64,000 nt of DNA from Chromobacterium rhizoryzae. GTDB lineage: Bacteria > Pseudomonadota > Gammaproteobacteria > Burkholderiales > Chromobacteriaceae. The notes under the pieces are model-generated. The model searched no databases. It had not been told where the DNA came from and saw only the letters and a list, made by a program, of their open reading frames with translations. This document shows, in pieces, positions 14,560 through 24,530 of the stretch. Position numbers and translations under genes: made by a program. The DNA lies in the NCBI RefSeq assembly GCF_020544465.1, contig NZ_CP066126.1, forward strand, positions 4,092,001 through 4,156,000, given 5' to 3'. Numbering within the stretch: the stretch's first letter is position 1; every line of letters begins with the position of its first letter.

Positions 14560-16014
14560 TTAAATCACGGTGAGCGATTGACGCACGACTTGCAGGCACA
14601 GCTCCATCGCGCGTTCCGGCAGCAGGCCGATGAAAAGCAAGGCCAGCGCGTTCAGCGACAGCACCAGTTTCATGTCGCCGCGCACCACGATGTCGCTGCG
14701 GTCTTCGGCGTCGTCGAAGTACATCGCCTTCACCACGCGCAGGTAGTAGAACGCGCCGATCACCGACATCAGCACCGCGAAGATGGCCAGCTTGATCATG
14801 CCGATGTCAACGATGGCCTTGATCACCGCGAACTTGGCGTAGAAGCCCACCAGCGGCGGGATGCCCGCCATGGAGAACATGGTCAGCAGCATCAGCAGCG
14901 CATACCAGCTGTTGCGGCTGTTCAGGCCCTTCAGATCGTCGACCTTCTCGCATTCGAAACCGGCGCGGGACAGCGCCAGCAGCATGCCGAAGCTGACCAG
15001 CGACATCAGCACATAGCTCAGCGCGTAGAACAGCGCCGCCGAGTAGCCGACCTTGGTGCCGGCCAGCACGCCCAGGAGCAGGAAGCCCATGTGCGAGATC
15101 GTCGAATAGGCCAGCATCCGTTTGATATTGGTCTGCACGATGGCGGTGATGTTGCCGATGGCCATGGACAGCGCGGCCACGATCACCAGCATCTGCTGCC
15201 AGTCCGCCACCAGCGCGTCCAGGCCCTGGGCCAGGATGCGCAGCGTGAACACGAAGGCCGCCAGCTTGGGCGCCGCGCCCACCATCAGCGTCACCGAAGT
15301 CGGCGCGCCGTGGTAAACGTCCGGCACCCACATATGGAACGGCACCGCGCCCAGCTTAAAGGACAAGCCGGCCACGATGAAGACGAGGCCGAAGACCAGC
15401 AACACGTCGTTGGCCTTGTGCGCGGCGATGGACTTGGCGACCGTCGCCAGTTCCAGCGAGCCGGTGGCGCCGTAAACCATGGAGATGCCGTAGAGCAGCA
15501 GGCCGGAGGCCAACGCGCCCAGCACGAAGTACTTCATCGCCGCCTCGGTGGCCTGCACCGAATCGCGCTGCAGCGCGATCAGCGAGTACAAGGCCAGCGA
15601 CAGCAGTTCCAGACCCATGTACAAGGTCAGGAAGTGCGAGGCCGACACCATCAGGTTCATGCCCAAGAGCGCGAACAGGGCCAGCGAGAAGTACTCGCCC
15701 TTGAACAGCTGACGGTCGGCGGTGTACTGCCGGCTGTAGATCAGCACGATGGCGGTGACCGCGTACATGGCCAGCTTGACCACGCCGCCCATCGGATCGG
15801 CGACGAACATGCCGGAGAAAGTGACCACCGGCTGCGTGGTGAAAGTCATCACCTGCGCCACTGCCGCGCCCAACAGGCTCAGCAGGGTCAGGCCCAGGGT
15901 GATGCCGCGCTTTTCGTCCGAAACGAACAGGTCCGCCATCAGCACGAACAGAATCGCGCCGGCGAGGAACATCTCGGGAATTGCCGGTATCAGGTTGAGA
16001 TCAGCCCAATTCAT
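14560..16014 (-). CDS. nuoN: NADH-quinone oxidoreductase subunit N
   Basis: A 484-residue antiporter-like proton-channel subunit of complex I with about 14 membrane segments and the conserved Lys region DIKRMLAYSTISHMG-type motif (here TNIKRMLAYSTISHMGFLLL). ATG 16014 was preferred to ATG 16023 because AAGGA abuts the latter but stands 9 bases before the former. It follows nuoM by 20 bp and is followed by the DUF2818 gene. Confidence 0.97.
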   Translation of the reverse strand: MNWADLNLIPAIPEMFLAGAILFVLMADLFVSDEKRGITLGLTLLSLLGAAVAQVMTFTTQPVVTFSGMFVADPMGGVVKLAMYAVTAIVLIYSRQYTADRQLFKGEYFSLALFALLGMNLMVSASHFLTLYMGLELLSLALYSLIALQRDSVQATEAAMKYFVLGALASGLLLYGISMVYGATGSLELATVAKSIAAHKANDVLLVFGLVFIVAGLSFKLGAVPFHMWVPDVYHGAPTSVTLMVGAAPKLAAFVFTLRILAQGLDALVADWQQMLVIVAALSMAIGNITAIVQTNIKRMLAYSTISHMGFLLLGVLAGTKVGYSAALFYALSYVLMSLVSFGMLLALSRAGFECEKVDDLKGLNSRNSWYALLMLLTMFSMAGIPPLVGFYAKFAVIKAIVDIGMIKLAIFAVLMSVIGAFYYLRVVKAMYFDDAEDRSDIVVRGDMKLVLSLNALALLFIGLLPERAMELCLQVVRQSLTVI

Positions 16015-16034
16015 TGTTTCCATTCCTTCCGCGC

Positions 16035-17531
16035 TTACAGCTTGCTCTGCGAGACATGCAGGATCAGGTCATTGACCGACAGGTGCATTTTCTCGACGAA
16101 GGCTTGCGGATACAGGCCCATGCCCAGCACCGCGATGGCCAGGATGGCCAGCACCAGGAACTCGCGCTTGTTGACGTCGGACAGCTCGGCCACATGGCTG
16201 TTGCCCACCTCGCCGAAGATCACGCGCTTGTACATCCACAAGGTGTAAGCGGCGCCGAAGATCAGCGTGGTGGCGGCCAATACCGCGTACCAGAAGTTCA
16301 CCTGCACCGCGCCCATGATCACCATGAACTCGCCGACGAAGCCGGAAGTGGCCGGCAGGCCGGAGTTGGCCATCGCGAACAGCATCATGAAGGCGGCGAA
16401 GATGGGCATCTTGTTGGCCACGCCGCCGTAGTCGGCGATGTTGCGGCTGTGCACGCGGTCGTACATCACGCCGATGCAGAAGAACATCGCGGCGGAGACG
16501 AAGCCGTGGGACACCATCTGCACCAACGCGCCTTCAACCGCCCACTGGTTCAGTTCGGAACCGGTGAACAGGAACAGGCCCAGGGTGACGAAGCCCATGT
16601 GCGAGATGGAGGAATAAGCCACCAGCTTTTTCATGTCGGACTGCACCAGCGCCACCAGGCCGATGTAGACCACTGCCACCAGCGACAGCGCCACCATCAC
16701 GCCGGACAGCTCGCGCGCGGCGTCAGGCAGGATGGGCAGCACGAACCGCAGGAAGCCGTAAGCGCCGATCTTCAGCGTGATCGCGGCCAGCACCATGGAG
16801 CCGCCGGTCGGCGCTTCCACGTGGGCGTCCGGCAGCCAGGTGTGCACCGGCCACATCGGCACCTTCACCGCGAAGGACAGGAAGAAGGCGACGAACAGCA
16901 GAATCTGCACCGTCAGCGGGATCTTGGCGATGTCGTGGAAAGCCTGGATGTCGAAGGACTTGCCGGCCTGGAAGTACAGGTAGATCAAGGCCACCAGCAT
17001 CAGCAGCGAGCCGAGCAAGGTGTAGAGGAAGAACTTGATCGACGCGTACACGCGACGCGGGCCGCCCCAGACGCCGATGATCAGATACATCGGAATCAGC
17101 ATGCCTTCGAAGAAGACATAGAACAGGATGGCGTCCAGCGCGGCGAAGGCGCCGTTGATCAGGCCGGACATGATCAGGAAGGCGGCCATGTACTGCGACA
17201 CGCGCTTCTGGATCACCTGCCAGCCGGCCACCACCACCAGCAAGGTGGTGAAGCTGTTGAGCACCACGAACAGCATCGAGATGCCGTCCACGCCCAGGTG
17301 ATAGTTGATGCCGAGGGATTCGATCCACGGCTTCATCTCGACGAACTGCATGCCGCCGCTGAGGTTGTTGAACTCGGTGAACAGCGGCAGCGACAGCAGG
17401 AAGCCCGCCAGGGCTCCCGCCGCGGCCAGCCAGCGCGCCAGCGACGCGCGCTGATCGCCCCCCGTAGCCAGCACCAGCAACCCGGCCGCGATAGGGGTCC
17501 AGATCACCAGAGACAATAGATTTGTGAACAT
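16035..17531 (-). CDS. nuoM: NADH-quinone oxidoreductase subunit M
   Basis: A 498-residue antiporter-like subunit with about 14 membrane segments. The family signatures PMWPVHTWLPDAHVEAPTGG and SDMKKLVAYSSISHMGFVTL carry the channel Lys residues, and the conserved Glu lies in FYVFFEGMLIPMYL. ATG 17531 was used; a TTG four codons upstream is a possible alternative. It is one of the three proton-pumping subunits of the membrane arm. Confidence 0.97.
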   Translation of the reverse strand: MFTNLLSLVIWTPIAAGLLVLATGGDQRASLARWLAAAGALAGFLLSLPLFTEFNNLSGGMQFVEMKPWIESLGINYHLGVDGISMLFVVLNSFTTLLVVVAGWQVIQKRVSQYMAAFLIMSGLINGAFAALDAILFYVFFEGMLIPMYLIIGVWGGPRRVYASIKFFLYTLLGSLLMLVALIYLYFQAGKSFDIQAFHDIAKIPLTVQILLFVAFFLSFAVKVPMWPVHTWLPDAHVEAPTGGSMVLAAITLKIGAYGFLRFVLPILPDAARELSGVMVALSLVAVVYIGLVALVQSDMKKLVAYSSISHMGFVTLGLFLFTGSELNQWAVEGALVQMVSHGFVSAAMFFCIGVMYDRVHSRNIADYGGVANKMPIFAAFMMLFAMANSGLPATSGFVGEFMVIMGAVQVNFWYAVLAATTLIFGAAYTLWMYKRVIFGEVGNSHVAELSDVNKREFLVLAILAIAVLGMGLYPQAFVEKMHLSVNDLILHVSQSKL

Positions 17532-17571
17532 AGTCAAACCCAAGTTGTTATTCCAATCCCGGAGCCCGGGC

Positions 17572-19605
17572 TCAACGCCAGATCAGTTGCCAGAACCACA
17601 TCGTCATCAGCGCCAGCACCCCGATGATCATCGCGGTGGCGTAGCTGTAGATGAAACCGGTCTGAGCGCGGCGGATGAAGCCGGAGAAAGTCGCCACCAG
17701 CTTGGCGGTGCCGTTCACCAACAGGCCGTCGATCAGCAACATGTCGCCCACCTTCCAGAAGAAGGTGCCCAGAGCGCGCGAGCCCTTGGCGAACACGGCG
17801 AAATAGATCTCGTCCAGGTAATACTTGTTTTCCAGGATCTTGTTCACCAGGCTGAACTTCTGCTTGATGGCGGCCGGAATCTGCGGCGCCTTCATGTAGA
17901 AGAACCAGGCGGTGGCCACGCCGGCCAAGGCCAGCCACAGCGGCAGCGTGCTCAAGGAATGCACGCCCATGGCGGCGGCGCCGTGGAACTCGCGGGCGAT
18001 CTCTTCCATCGCCGGATGCAGTTCGTGGTTGACGGCAATCACACCCTTGAAGAAGTCGCCGTACAGCAGCGGCTCGATCGCGAAGTAACCGACCAGCACC
18101 GACGGAATCGCCAGCAGCACCAGCGGCAGGGTCACCACCCACGGGGACTCGTGCGGCTTGTCGTTCGGACCCAGACCATGGTGATGGTCGTGATCGTCAT
18201 GGCCGTGATCGTGATGATCGTCCTTCTTCTCCATCCAGCGTTCCTTGCCGTGGAAAACCAGGAAGTACATGCGGAAGGAGTAGAAGGCGGTGACGAACAC
18301 GCCGGCGATCACCGCGAAGTAGGCGAAACCGGCCGCGGACAGATTGGACGCGTGCACCGCCTCGATGATGGAGTCCTTGGAGTAGAAGCCGGAGAAGAAC
18401 GGCGTGCCGATCAAGGCCAGCGAACCCAAGAGCGAAGTCAGCCAGGTGATGGGCATGTACTTGCGCAGGCCGCCCATATTGCGCATGTCCTGATCGTGAT
18501 GCATGCCGATGATCACCGAGCCCGCCGCCAGGAACAGCAGCGCCTTGAAGAAGGCGTGGGTCATCACATGGAACATCGCCACCGAGTAGGCCGAGGCGCC
18601 CAGCGCCACGGTCATATAGCCCAGCTGCGACAGCGTGGAGTAAGCCACCACGCGCTTGATGTCGTTCTGGACCACGCCGAGGAAGCCCATGAACAGCGCG
18701 GTGATGGAACCGGCGACCATGATCACGTTCAGCGCGGTGTCGGACAGTTCGAACAGCGGGCTCATACGCGACACCATGAAGATGCCGGCGGTCACCATCG
18801 TGGCCGCGTGGATCAGCGCCGAAATCGGCGTCGGGCCTTCCATCGAGTCCGGCAGCCAGACGTGCAGCGGGAACTGCGCCGATTTGCCCATCGCGCCGAT
18901 GAACAGCAGGATGCAGGTCACGCTCAGCAGCGACCATTCGGTGCCCGGAATCAGGCTGATGGTCTTGTTCGCCAGCGCCGGAGCGGCGGCGAACACATCG
19001 CTGTAGTTCAGCGAGCCGCCGAAGTAGGCCAGCACCAGGCCGATGCCCAGCAGAAAGCCGAAGTCGCCGACGCGGTTGACCAGGAAAGCCTTCAGGTTGG
19101 CGTAGATCGCGGTCGGACGCTTGAACCAGAAGCCGATCAGCAGATAGGACACCAGGCCCACCGCTTCCCAACCGAAGAACAGCTGGATGAAGTTGTTGCT
19201 CATCACCAGCATCAGCATCGAGAAGGTAAACAGCGAGATATAGCTGAAGAAACGCTGATAGCCCGGGTCTTCCTGCATGTAGCCGATGGTGTAAATGTGC
19301 ACCATCAGCGACACGCTGGTCACCACCACCAGCATCATCGCGGTCAGCGAATCCACCAGGAAGCCTACGGAGAATTCGTAGCCTCCCACCGTCAGCCAGG
19401 TGTAAACCGGACCGTTGAACACTTCAGCCTGCCCGGTCAGGAAGGCGTGAAGCACCTTGAGCGACAGCGCGGCGGACAGCGCCACGCCGGCTATCGTCAC
19501 GACGTGCGAAGCGCGCCGGCCGATGGCCCATCCAAATAGGCCTGCAATGATGGAACCCGCCAGCGGGGCGAGTGCAATCAGCAGGTATAAGCTCTTCATA
19601 TCCAT
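17572..19605 (-). CDS. nuoL: NADH-quinone oxidoreductase subunit L
   Basis: The distal antiporter-like subunit, 677 residues, with about 16 membrane segments and the long lateral helix expected at the C-terminus. Signatures include FFGWEAVGLVSYLLIGFW, QFPLHVWLPDSMEGPTPISA and DIKRVVAYSTLSQLGYM. Around residues 456-475 there is a very His/Asp-rich cytoplasmic or periplasmic loop (KKDDHHDHGHDDHDHHHG). ATG 19605 is used; ATG 19599 is equally possible and neither has a strong ribosome site. Confidence 0.97.
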   Translation of the reverse strand: MDMKSLYLLIALAPLAGSIIAGLFGWAIGRRASHVVTIAGVALSAALSLKVLHAFLTGQAEVFNGPVYTWLTVGGYEFSVGFLVDSLTAMMLVVVTSVSLMVHIYTIGYMQEDPGYQRFFSYISLFTFSMLMLVMSNNFIQLFFGWEAVGLVSYLLIGFWFKRPTAIYANLKAFLVNRVGDFGFLLGIGLVLAYFGGSLNYSDVFAAAPALANKTISLIPGTEWSLLSVTCILLFIGAMGKSAQFPLHVWLPDSMEGPTPISALIHAATMVTAGIFMVSRMSPLFELSDTALNVIMVAGSITALFMGFLGVVQNDIKRVVAYSTLSQLGYMTVALGASAYSVAMFHVMTHAFFKALLFLAAGSVIIGMHHDQDMRNMGGLRKYMPITWLTSLLGSLALIGTPFFSGFYSKDSIIEAVHASNLSAAGFAYFAVIAGVFVTAFYSFRMYFLVFHGKERWMEKKDDHHDHGHDDHDHHHGLGPNDKPHESPWVVTLPLVLLAIPSVLVGYFAIEPLLYGDFFKGVIAVNHELHPAMEEIAREFHGAAAMGVHSLSTLPLWLALAGVATAWFFYMKAPQIPAAIKQKFSLVNKILENKYYLDEIYFAVFAKGSRALGTFFWKVGDMLLIDGLLVNGTAKLVATFSGFIRRAQTGFIYSYATAMIIGVLALMTMWFWQLIWR

Positions 19606-19637
19606 GCTTGTGTGCTTTGTGTAGGTTCCGGTTTGCC

Positions 19638-19943
19638 TTAGCCTTTGAGGCTGCCCAAGTCTTCAACGTTGATGGTGCGCAGATTGCGGAACAGCACCAC
19701 CAGGATGGCGAGACCGATCGCGGCTTCGGCCGCGGCCACCGTCAGGATGAAGAATACGAAGATCTGGCCCGCCGTATCCGACAGGTAATGCGAGAACGCG
19801 ATGAAATTGAAGTTCACCGCGAGCAGCATCAGCTCGATGGCCATCAGCAGCACGATCAGATTTTTCCGGTTCAGGAAAACGCCCAGCACGCCGATGGCAA
19901 ACAGGATTGCGGCCAGCACCAGGAAGTGAGTCAGTGTCAGCAC
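19638..19943 (-). CDS. nuoK: NADH-quinone oxidoreductase subunit K
   Basis: A 101-residue, three-helix membrane subunit. The two channel Glu residues are in LLMAIELMLLAVNFNF and VAAAEAAIGLAILV. It lies between nuoJ (26 bp) and nuoL (32 bp) and is homologous to mitochondrial ND4L. Confidence 0.97.
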   Translation of the reverse strand: MLTLTHFLVLAAILFAIGVLGVFLNRKNLIVLLMAIELMLLAVNFNFIAFSHYLSDTAGQIFVFFILTVAAAEAAIGLAILVVLFRNLRTINVEDLGSLKG

Positions 19944-19969
19944 ATTTCCTCCCTTATGTTGATTGGCCG

Positions 19970-20629
19970 TCAGGCCTGTTGCTTACCGGATTCGGCCTCG
20001 GAGGCCTCCTCCACCGTGGATTCTTCAGCAGGCTGTTCGGCCTGCATCTTCACCAGACGCACGCGGTCGTTGCGCTTGACCTTGACCTGCAGCGCCGGAT
20101 CGATAGCTTTGGTGTCCTTGCGGCTGCGCATGGTCAGACCGATGGCGGCCACCATGGCCAGCAGCAGCACCACCGCCGCCACTTCGAAAGGCAGCAGATA
20201 GGTGGTGTACAGCTGGCGACCCAGCACTTTGACGTTGCTGAAGTCCGCCGCCAGCGGCGCGGCCGCCTGGTAGGCGTCCAGCCGCGCGCTGGGGCTGGCC
20301 AGAATCATCGCCATTTCAAACACCATGATGATGCCGACGGCGGCGGCGACCGGAAGATTCCTCCAGAAGCCCTCGCGCAGTTTCTCGATGTTGATGTCCA
20401 GCATCATCACCACGAACAGGAACAGCACCATCACCGCGCCCACATACACCACCACCAGGGTGATGGCCAGGAACTCGGCTTCCATCAGCAGCCACAGGCC
20501 GGCGCTGTTGAAGAAGGCCAGCACCAGGAACAAGGCCGCGTGAATCGGGTTCTTGGCCGTCACCACGCGGATGCCCGCGAACACCAGGATGGCGGACAGA
20601 ACATAGAAGACAAACAGTGTGAAGTTCAT
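19970..20629 (-). CDS. nuoJ: NADH-quinone oxidoreductase subunit J
   Basis: A 219-residue membrane subunit (ND6 equivalent) with five helices in the first 170 residues and the typical KNPIHAALFLVLAFFNSAGLWLL and VVYVGAVMVLFLFVVMML segments. A charged tail follows (about residues 170-219), rich in Glu and Ser (VEEASEAESGKQQA), which is longer than in many homologues. It lies 9 bp after nuoI. Confidence 0.96.
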   Translation of the reverse strand: MNFTLFVFYVLSAILVFAGIRVVTAKNPIHAALFLVLAFFNSAGLWLLMEAEFLAITLVVVYVGAVMVLFLFVVMMLDINIEKLREGFWRNLPVAAAVGIIMVFEMAMILASPSARLDAYQAAAPLAADFSNVKVLGRQLYTTYLLPFEVAAVVLLLAMVAAIGLTMRSRKDTKAIDPALQVKVKRNDRVRLVKMQAEQPAEESTVEEASEAESGKQQA

Positions 20630-20638
20630 GACCCCCCC

Positions 20639-21127
20639 TTAGCGATACTTGGCGTCGGCCGCCTTGTTGGCGGCGATCTCGGCCTCGTACTTGTCGCCGA
20701 TCGCCAGCAACATCGGCTTGGTGTAGTACAAGTCGCCACGTTTTTCGCCGTGGTATTCGAAGATGTGGGTTTCCACGATGGCGTCCACCGGACAGGCTTC
20801 CTCGCAGAAGCCGCAGAAAATGCACTTGGTCAGATCGATGTCGTAGCGCGTGGTGCGGCGGGTGCCGTCGTCGCGCTGCTCGGACTCGATGCTGATCGCC
20901 ATCGCCGGGCACACCGCCTCGCACAGTTTGCAGGCGATGCAGCGCTCTTCGCCGTTAGCGTAGCGGCGCTGCGCGTGCAGACCGCGGAAGCGCGGCGAAA
21001 TCGGCGTCTTCTCTTCAGGGAACTGGACCGTGATCTTGCGGGCGAAGAAGTAGCGGCCAGTGACCATCAGGCCCTTGACCAGCTCCACCAGCAGGAAGGT
21101 CTTGAAAAAGTTTCGGATCGAATTCAT
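20639..21127 (-). CDS. nuoI: NADH-quinone oxidoreductase subunit I
   Basis: A 162-residue ferredoxin-like subunit that carries the N6a and N6b [4Fe-4S] clusters. The two binding motifs are CIACKLCEAVCP and CIFCGFCEEACP. It links the N5/N6-type clusters of the peripheral arm to the N2 cluster in NuoB. Length and arrangement are normal; nuoH ends 19 bp upstream. Confidence 0.98.
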   Translation of the reverse strand: MNSIRNFFKTFLLVELVKGLMVTGRYFFARKITVQFPEEKTPISPRFRGLHAQRRYANGEERCIACKLCEAVCPAMAISIESEQRDDGTRRTTRYDIDLTKCIFCGFCEEACPVDAIVETHIFEYHGEKRGDLYYTKPMLLAIGDKYEAEIAANKAADAKYR

Positions 21128-21146
21128 CTTTTCACCTATCCCCGTC

Positions 21147-22193
21147 TCAGTGCCACAAGGACAGCGGGGTCATCATCCAGACGCCCACCACCAGGATCCA
21201 CACCAGGGTCACCGGGATGAACACCTTCCAGCCCAGACGCATGATCTGGTCGTAGCGATAACGCGGGAAGGTGGCGCGGAACCACAGGAAGCAGAACAGC
21301 ACCATGGCCACTTTAAGCGCCAGCCAGAAGAAGCCGCCCGCGCCCAGAATGCCCCAGGACGCAGGGAACGGCGACAGCCAGCCGCCGAGGAACAGCAGCG
21401 CGGTCAGCGCGGCGACCAGGATCATGTTGGCGTATTCGGCCAGGAAGAAGATGGCGAAGGCCATGCCCGAGTACTCGACGTGGAAACCGGCGACGATCTC
21501 GGATTCGCCCTCGGCCACGTCGAACGGCGCGCGGTTGGTTTCGGCCACGCCGGAAATCAGGTAGACCACGAACAGCGGGAACAGCGGCAGCCAGTTCCAC
21601 GACAACACGGAACCGCCGGCCATGCCCTGCCCTTGCTGCTGGACGATCTCCACCAGGTTCAGGCTGCTGGACACCATCAGCACGCCGATCAGCGCGAAGC
21701 CCATCGCCAGTTCGTAGGACACGATCTGGGCGGCGGAACGCATGGCGCCGAGGAAGGAGTACTTGGAGTTGCCCGCCCAGCCGGCGATGATCACGCCGTA
21801 CACGCCCATCGAGGTCAGCGCCAGGATGTAGAGCAGCGAGGCGTTGACGTTGGCCAGCACCAGCTTGTCGGTGAAGGGAATCACCGCCCAGGCCGCCAGC
21901 GCCGGAGCGATGGACAGCACCGGGGCCAGCAGGAACAGGCCCTTGCTGGAGTTGGTGGGCAGGATGATTTCCTTCATCAGCAGCTTGACCGCGTCGGCGA
22001 TCGGCTGCAGCAGGCCCAGCGGGCCTACCCGGTTGGGGCCGATGCGGATCTGCATGAAGCCGATGACCTTGCGCTCGGCATAGGTCAGGTAGGCGACGCA
22101 CAGCAGCATCGGCAATACGATGGCGATGATCTTCAACAGGGTCCAAACCACGAGCCCCGCGTCAGTGCCAAGAATACCTTGCAAGAACTCCAT
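21147..22193 (-). CDS. nuoH: NADH-quinone oxidoreductase subunit H
   Basis: A 348-residue membrane subunit (ND1 equivalent) that forms the quinone entry site. It shows the conserved ERKVIGFMQIRIGPNRVGP segment, the acidic loop ETNRAPFDVAEGESEIVAGF and the C-terminal FLWFRATFPRYRYDQIM. It starts 3 bp after the nuoG stop. Confidence 0.98.
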   Translation of the reverse strand: MEFLQGILGTDAGLVVWTLLKIIAIVLPMLLCVAYLTYAERKVIGFMQIRIGPNRVGPLGLLQPIADAVKLLMKEIILPTNSSKGLFLLAPVLSIAPALAAWAVIPFTDKLVLANVNASLLYILALTSMGVYGVIIAGWAGNSKYSFLGAMRSAAQIVSYELAMGFALIGVLMVSSSLNLVEIVQQQGQGMAGGSVLSWNWLPLFPLFVVYLISGVAETNRAPFDVAEGESEIVAGFHVEYSGMAFAIFFLAEYANMILVAALTALLFLGGWLSPFPASWGILGAGGFFWLALKVAMVLFCFLWFRATFPRYRYDQIMRLGWKVFIPVTLVWILVVGVWMMTPLSLWH

Positions 22194-22196
22194 GCT

Positions 22197-24527
22197 TTAC
22201 CCCTGGGTGATCTCGATAGCGTCGAACATGCCGCCCAGCGCCAGCGTGGCCGCGTGAGCGGTGGCGATGCGGACCGTATCCTGCGGCAGGCTGTCGTCGG
22301 CGACGATGCGCACGCGCGCCTGGCCGGAACCCTGGCTCAGCAATGCGGTGCTGTCGACGGCGATGCCCAGCTTCTGCAGCAGGCCGCTGTGGGCGGAAGC
22401 CACCGGCTCGGCCGCGTCGCGGGTCTGTTGCAGCGACTCGGCGCGGCGGCAGACGGCGTCGGCCTGGTACAGCGGCACTTCGCCGATGCGCGCCACGCCG
22501 GCGGCCGCAGAGGCCGCGACGTTCAGCTGGCTCAGCGCATTGTTCAGGCGCGCGGCGATGTCGCCCTTGGCCAGCAGCTCGGCGCGCACTTCCTCGGCGC
22601 TGTTGAAGTCGAAGCCGGACAGATTCAGCATATTGCCCAGTACGCGCAGCACTTTCCAGGCCGGGCGGGCTTCGCCCAGCGGACGCACCACGCCGTTGAA
22701 GCTCTGCAGCTTGCCTTCCATATTGACGAAGGAGCCGGCGGTCTCGGAGAACGGCGCGATCGGCAGCAGCACGTCGGCGTAATCCAGCAGGCCCTGGCCC
22801 TTGAACGCGGTCAGCGCGATCACGGTGGCGGCCTGCTTCATCGCGGCGACGGCGGCTTGCGGGTTGTAGCTGTCGAACTCGACTTCGGTGTTCAGCAGCA
22901 CGTAAGCCTTCTTCGGCTGGGCGATCATCGCGGCGGCGTTGGCGCCCGCGCCTTGCGGCAGCGCGCCCGCCAGTTCAGCGCCCACGCTGTTGGCGGCCTC
23001 GGACAGCACGCCGAAGCGGGCACCGCTCAGGCGAGCGATCTCCTGCGCCACGGCCAGCAGTTGGCTGAACGCCGGATGGTGTTGCGCCACGTTGCCCAGC
23101 ACCACGGCGGCGGTTTCCGCGCCGCTCAGGCTCTCGGCGATACGGCGCGCCTCGGCGGACACTTGCACCGCGGACAGATCGACGGCGGTTTCGCCGCCCT
23201 TGATCTCGGCCACGGCCTTCAGCACCTGGGCGAAGCCGTTGACCAGCGCCAGCGGCGATACGATCAGCTTGGCGTTGATCTTGATCAGCAGCTCGTCGTC
23301 GGCGACATGGATAATGTTAAGCTCGCTGCCTTTCTTGGCCGCGGTGCGCAGACGCGAGGTCAGCAGCGGCTGTTCCTTGCGCAGCGTGGAGCCGACCACC
23401 AGCACCGACTTGGCCGCGACCAGATCGGCAATGCCGGAACCCAGCCACTCGGCGCCCTGCTTGGCCGCGTCGGCGGCGAAGTCGCTGCGGCGCAGACGGT
23501 AATCAATGCTTTCCACGCCGAAGGCGCGCGCCAGCTTTTGCGCCAGATGCAGTTCTTCGGTGGTGGAGTGCGGGCTGGTCAGGAAGCCGATGGCGTCCTT
23601 GCCGTGATCGGCGGACACGCCGTTCAAGCCCTTCACCACGTAATTCAACGCGGTTTCCCAGTCGGTCTCGTGCCACTGGCCGTCGAACTTGATCATCGGC
23701 TGCTTCAGACGCTCGGCCGAGTTCAAGCCCTCGTAGGAGAAGCGGTCGCGGTCGGCGATCCAGCACTCGTTGATGGCCTCGTTTTCCAGCGGCAGCACGC
23801 GCATCACTTCATTGCTCTTGACCTGAACGATCAGGTTGGAGCCCAGGCCGTCGTGCGGGCTGACCGATTTGCGGCGCGACAGCTCCCAGGCGCGGGTGCT
23901 GTAGCGGAACGGCTTGGAGGTCAGCGCGCCCACCGGGCACAGATCGATGACGTTGCCGGAGATTTCCGAATCCACGGTCTTGCCGAGGAAGGGCAGAATC
24001 TCGGAGAACTCGCCGCGATGAGCCATGCCGATTTCCTGGAAGCCGCCGACTTCCTCGGTAAAGCGCACGCAACGGGTGCAGTGAATGCAGCGCGACATTT
24101 CTTCCGCCGAGACCAGCGGGCCCATGTCCTTGCCCACCACCACGCGCTTTTCTTCCTGATAGCGCGAGGAGGAGTTGCCGTAGCCCACGGCCAGATCCTG
24201 CAACTGGCATTCGCCGCCCTGGTCGCAGATCGGGCAATCCAGCGGATGGTTGATCAGCAGGAATTCCATCACGCCGGCCTGGGCCTTCTTGGCCATGTCG
24301 GAGTGGGTATGGACCTTCATGCCGTCGGTCACCGGGGTGGCACAAGCCGGCAGCGGCTTGGGCGCTTTTTCCACTTCCACCAGACACATGCGGCAGTTGG
24401 CCGCGATGGACAGCTTCTTGTGGTAGCAGAAGTGCGGAATGTACGTGCCCACCGAGTGGGCCGCTTCCATGACGGTGCTGCCTTGCGGGACCGTCAGTTT
24501 TTTTCCGTCGATTTCGATTTCAAGCAT
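22197..24527 (-). CDS. nuoG: NADH-quinone oxidoreductase subunit G
   Basis: The 776-residue iron-sulfur subunit of the peripheral arm. The N-terminal [2Fe-2S] domain has CYHKKLSIAANCRMC plus a distal Cys. Next comes the His/Cys-ligated N5 motif HPLDCPICDQGGEC and the N4 motif CIHCTRCVRF with a distal Cys in DLCPVGAL. The rest is a molybdopterin-oxidoreductase-like scaffold without cofactor. The C-terminal third is Ala-rich and divergent, as is usual for the family. It begins 3 bp after nuoF. Confidence 0.96.
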   Translation of the reverse strand: MLEIEIDGKKLTVPQGSTVMEAAHSVGTYIPHFCYHKKLSIAANCRMCLVEVEKAPKPLPACATPVTDGMKVHTHSDMAKKAQAGVMEFLLINHPLDCPICDQGGECQLQDLAVGYGNSSSRYQEEKRVVVGKDMGPLVSAEEMSRCIHCTRCVRFTEEVGGFQEIGMAHRGEFSEILPFLGKTVDSEISGNVIDLCPVGALTSKPFRYSTRAWELSRRKSVSPHDGLGSNLIVQVKSNEVMRVLPLENEAINECWIADRDRFSYEGLNSAERLKQPMIKFDGQWHETDWETALNYVVKGLNGVSADHGKDAIGFLTSPHSTTEELHLAQKLARAFGVESIDYRLRRSDFAADAAKQGAEWLGSGIADLVAAKSVLVVGSTLRKEQPLLTSRLRTAAKKGSELNIIHVADDELLIKINAKLIVSPLALVNGFAQVLKAVAEIKGGETAVDLSAVQVSAEARRIAESLSGAETAAVVLGNVAQHHPAFSQLLAVAQEIARLSGARFGVLSEAANSVGAELAGALPQGAGANAAAMIAQPKKAYVLLNTEVEFDSYNPQAAVAAMKQAATVIALTAFKGQGLLDYADVLLPIAPFSETAGSFVNMEGKLQSFNGVVRPLGEARPAWKVLRVLGNMLNLSGFDFNSAEEVRAELLAKGDIAARLNNALSQLNVAASAAAGVARIGEVPLYQADAVCRRAESLQQTRDAAEPVASAHSGLLQKLGIAVDSTALLSQGSGQARVRIVADDSLPQDTVRIATAHAATLALGGMFDAIEITQG

Positions 24528-24530
24528 CGC

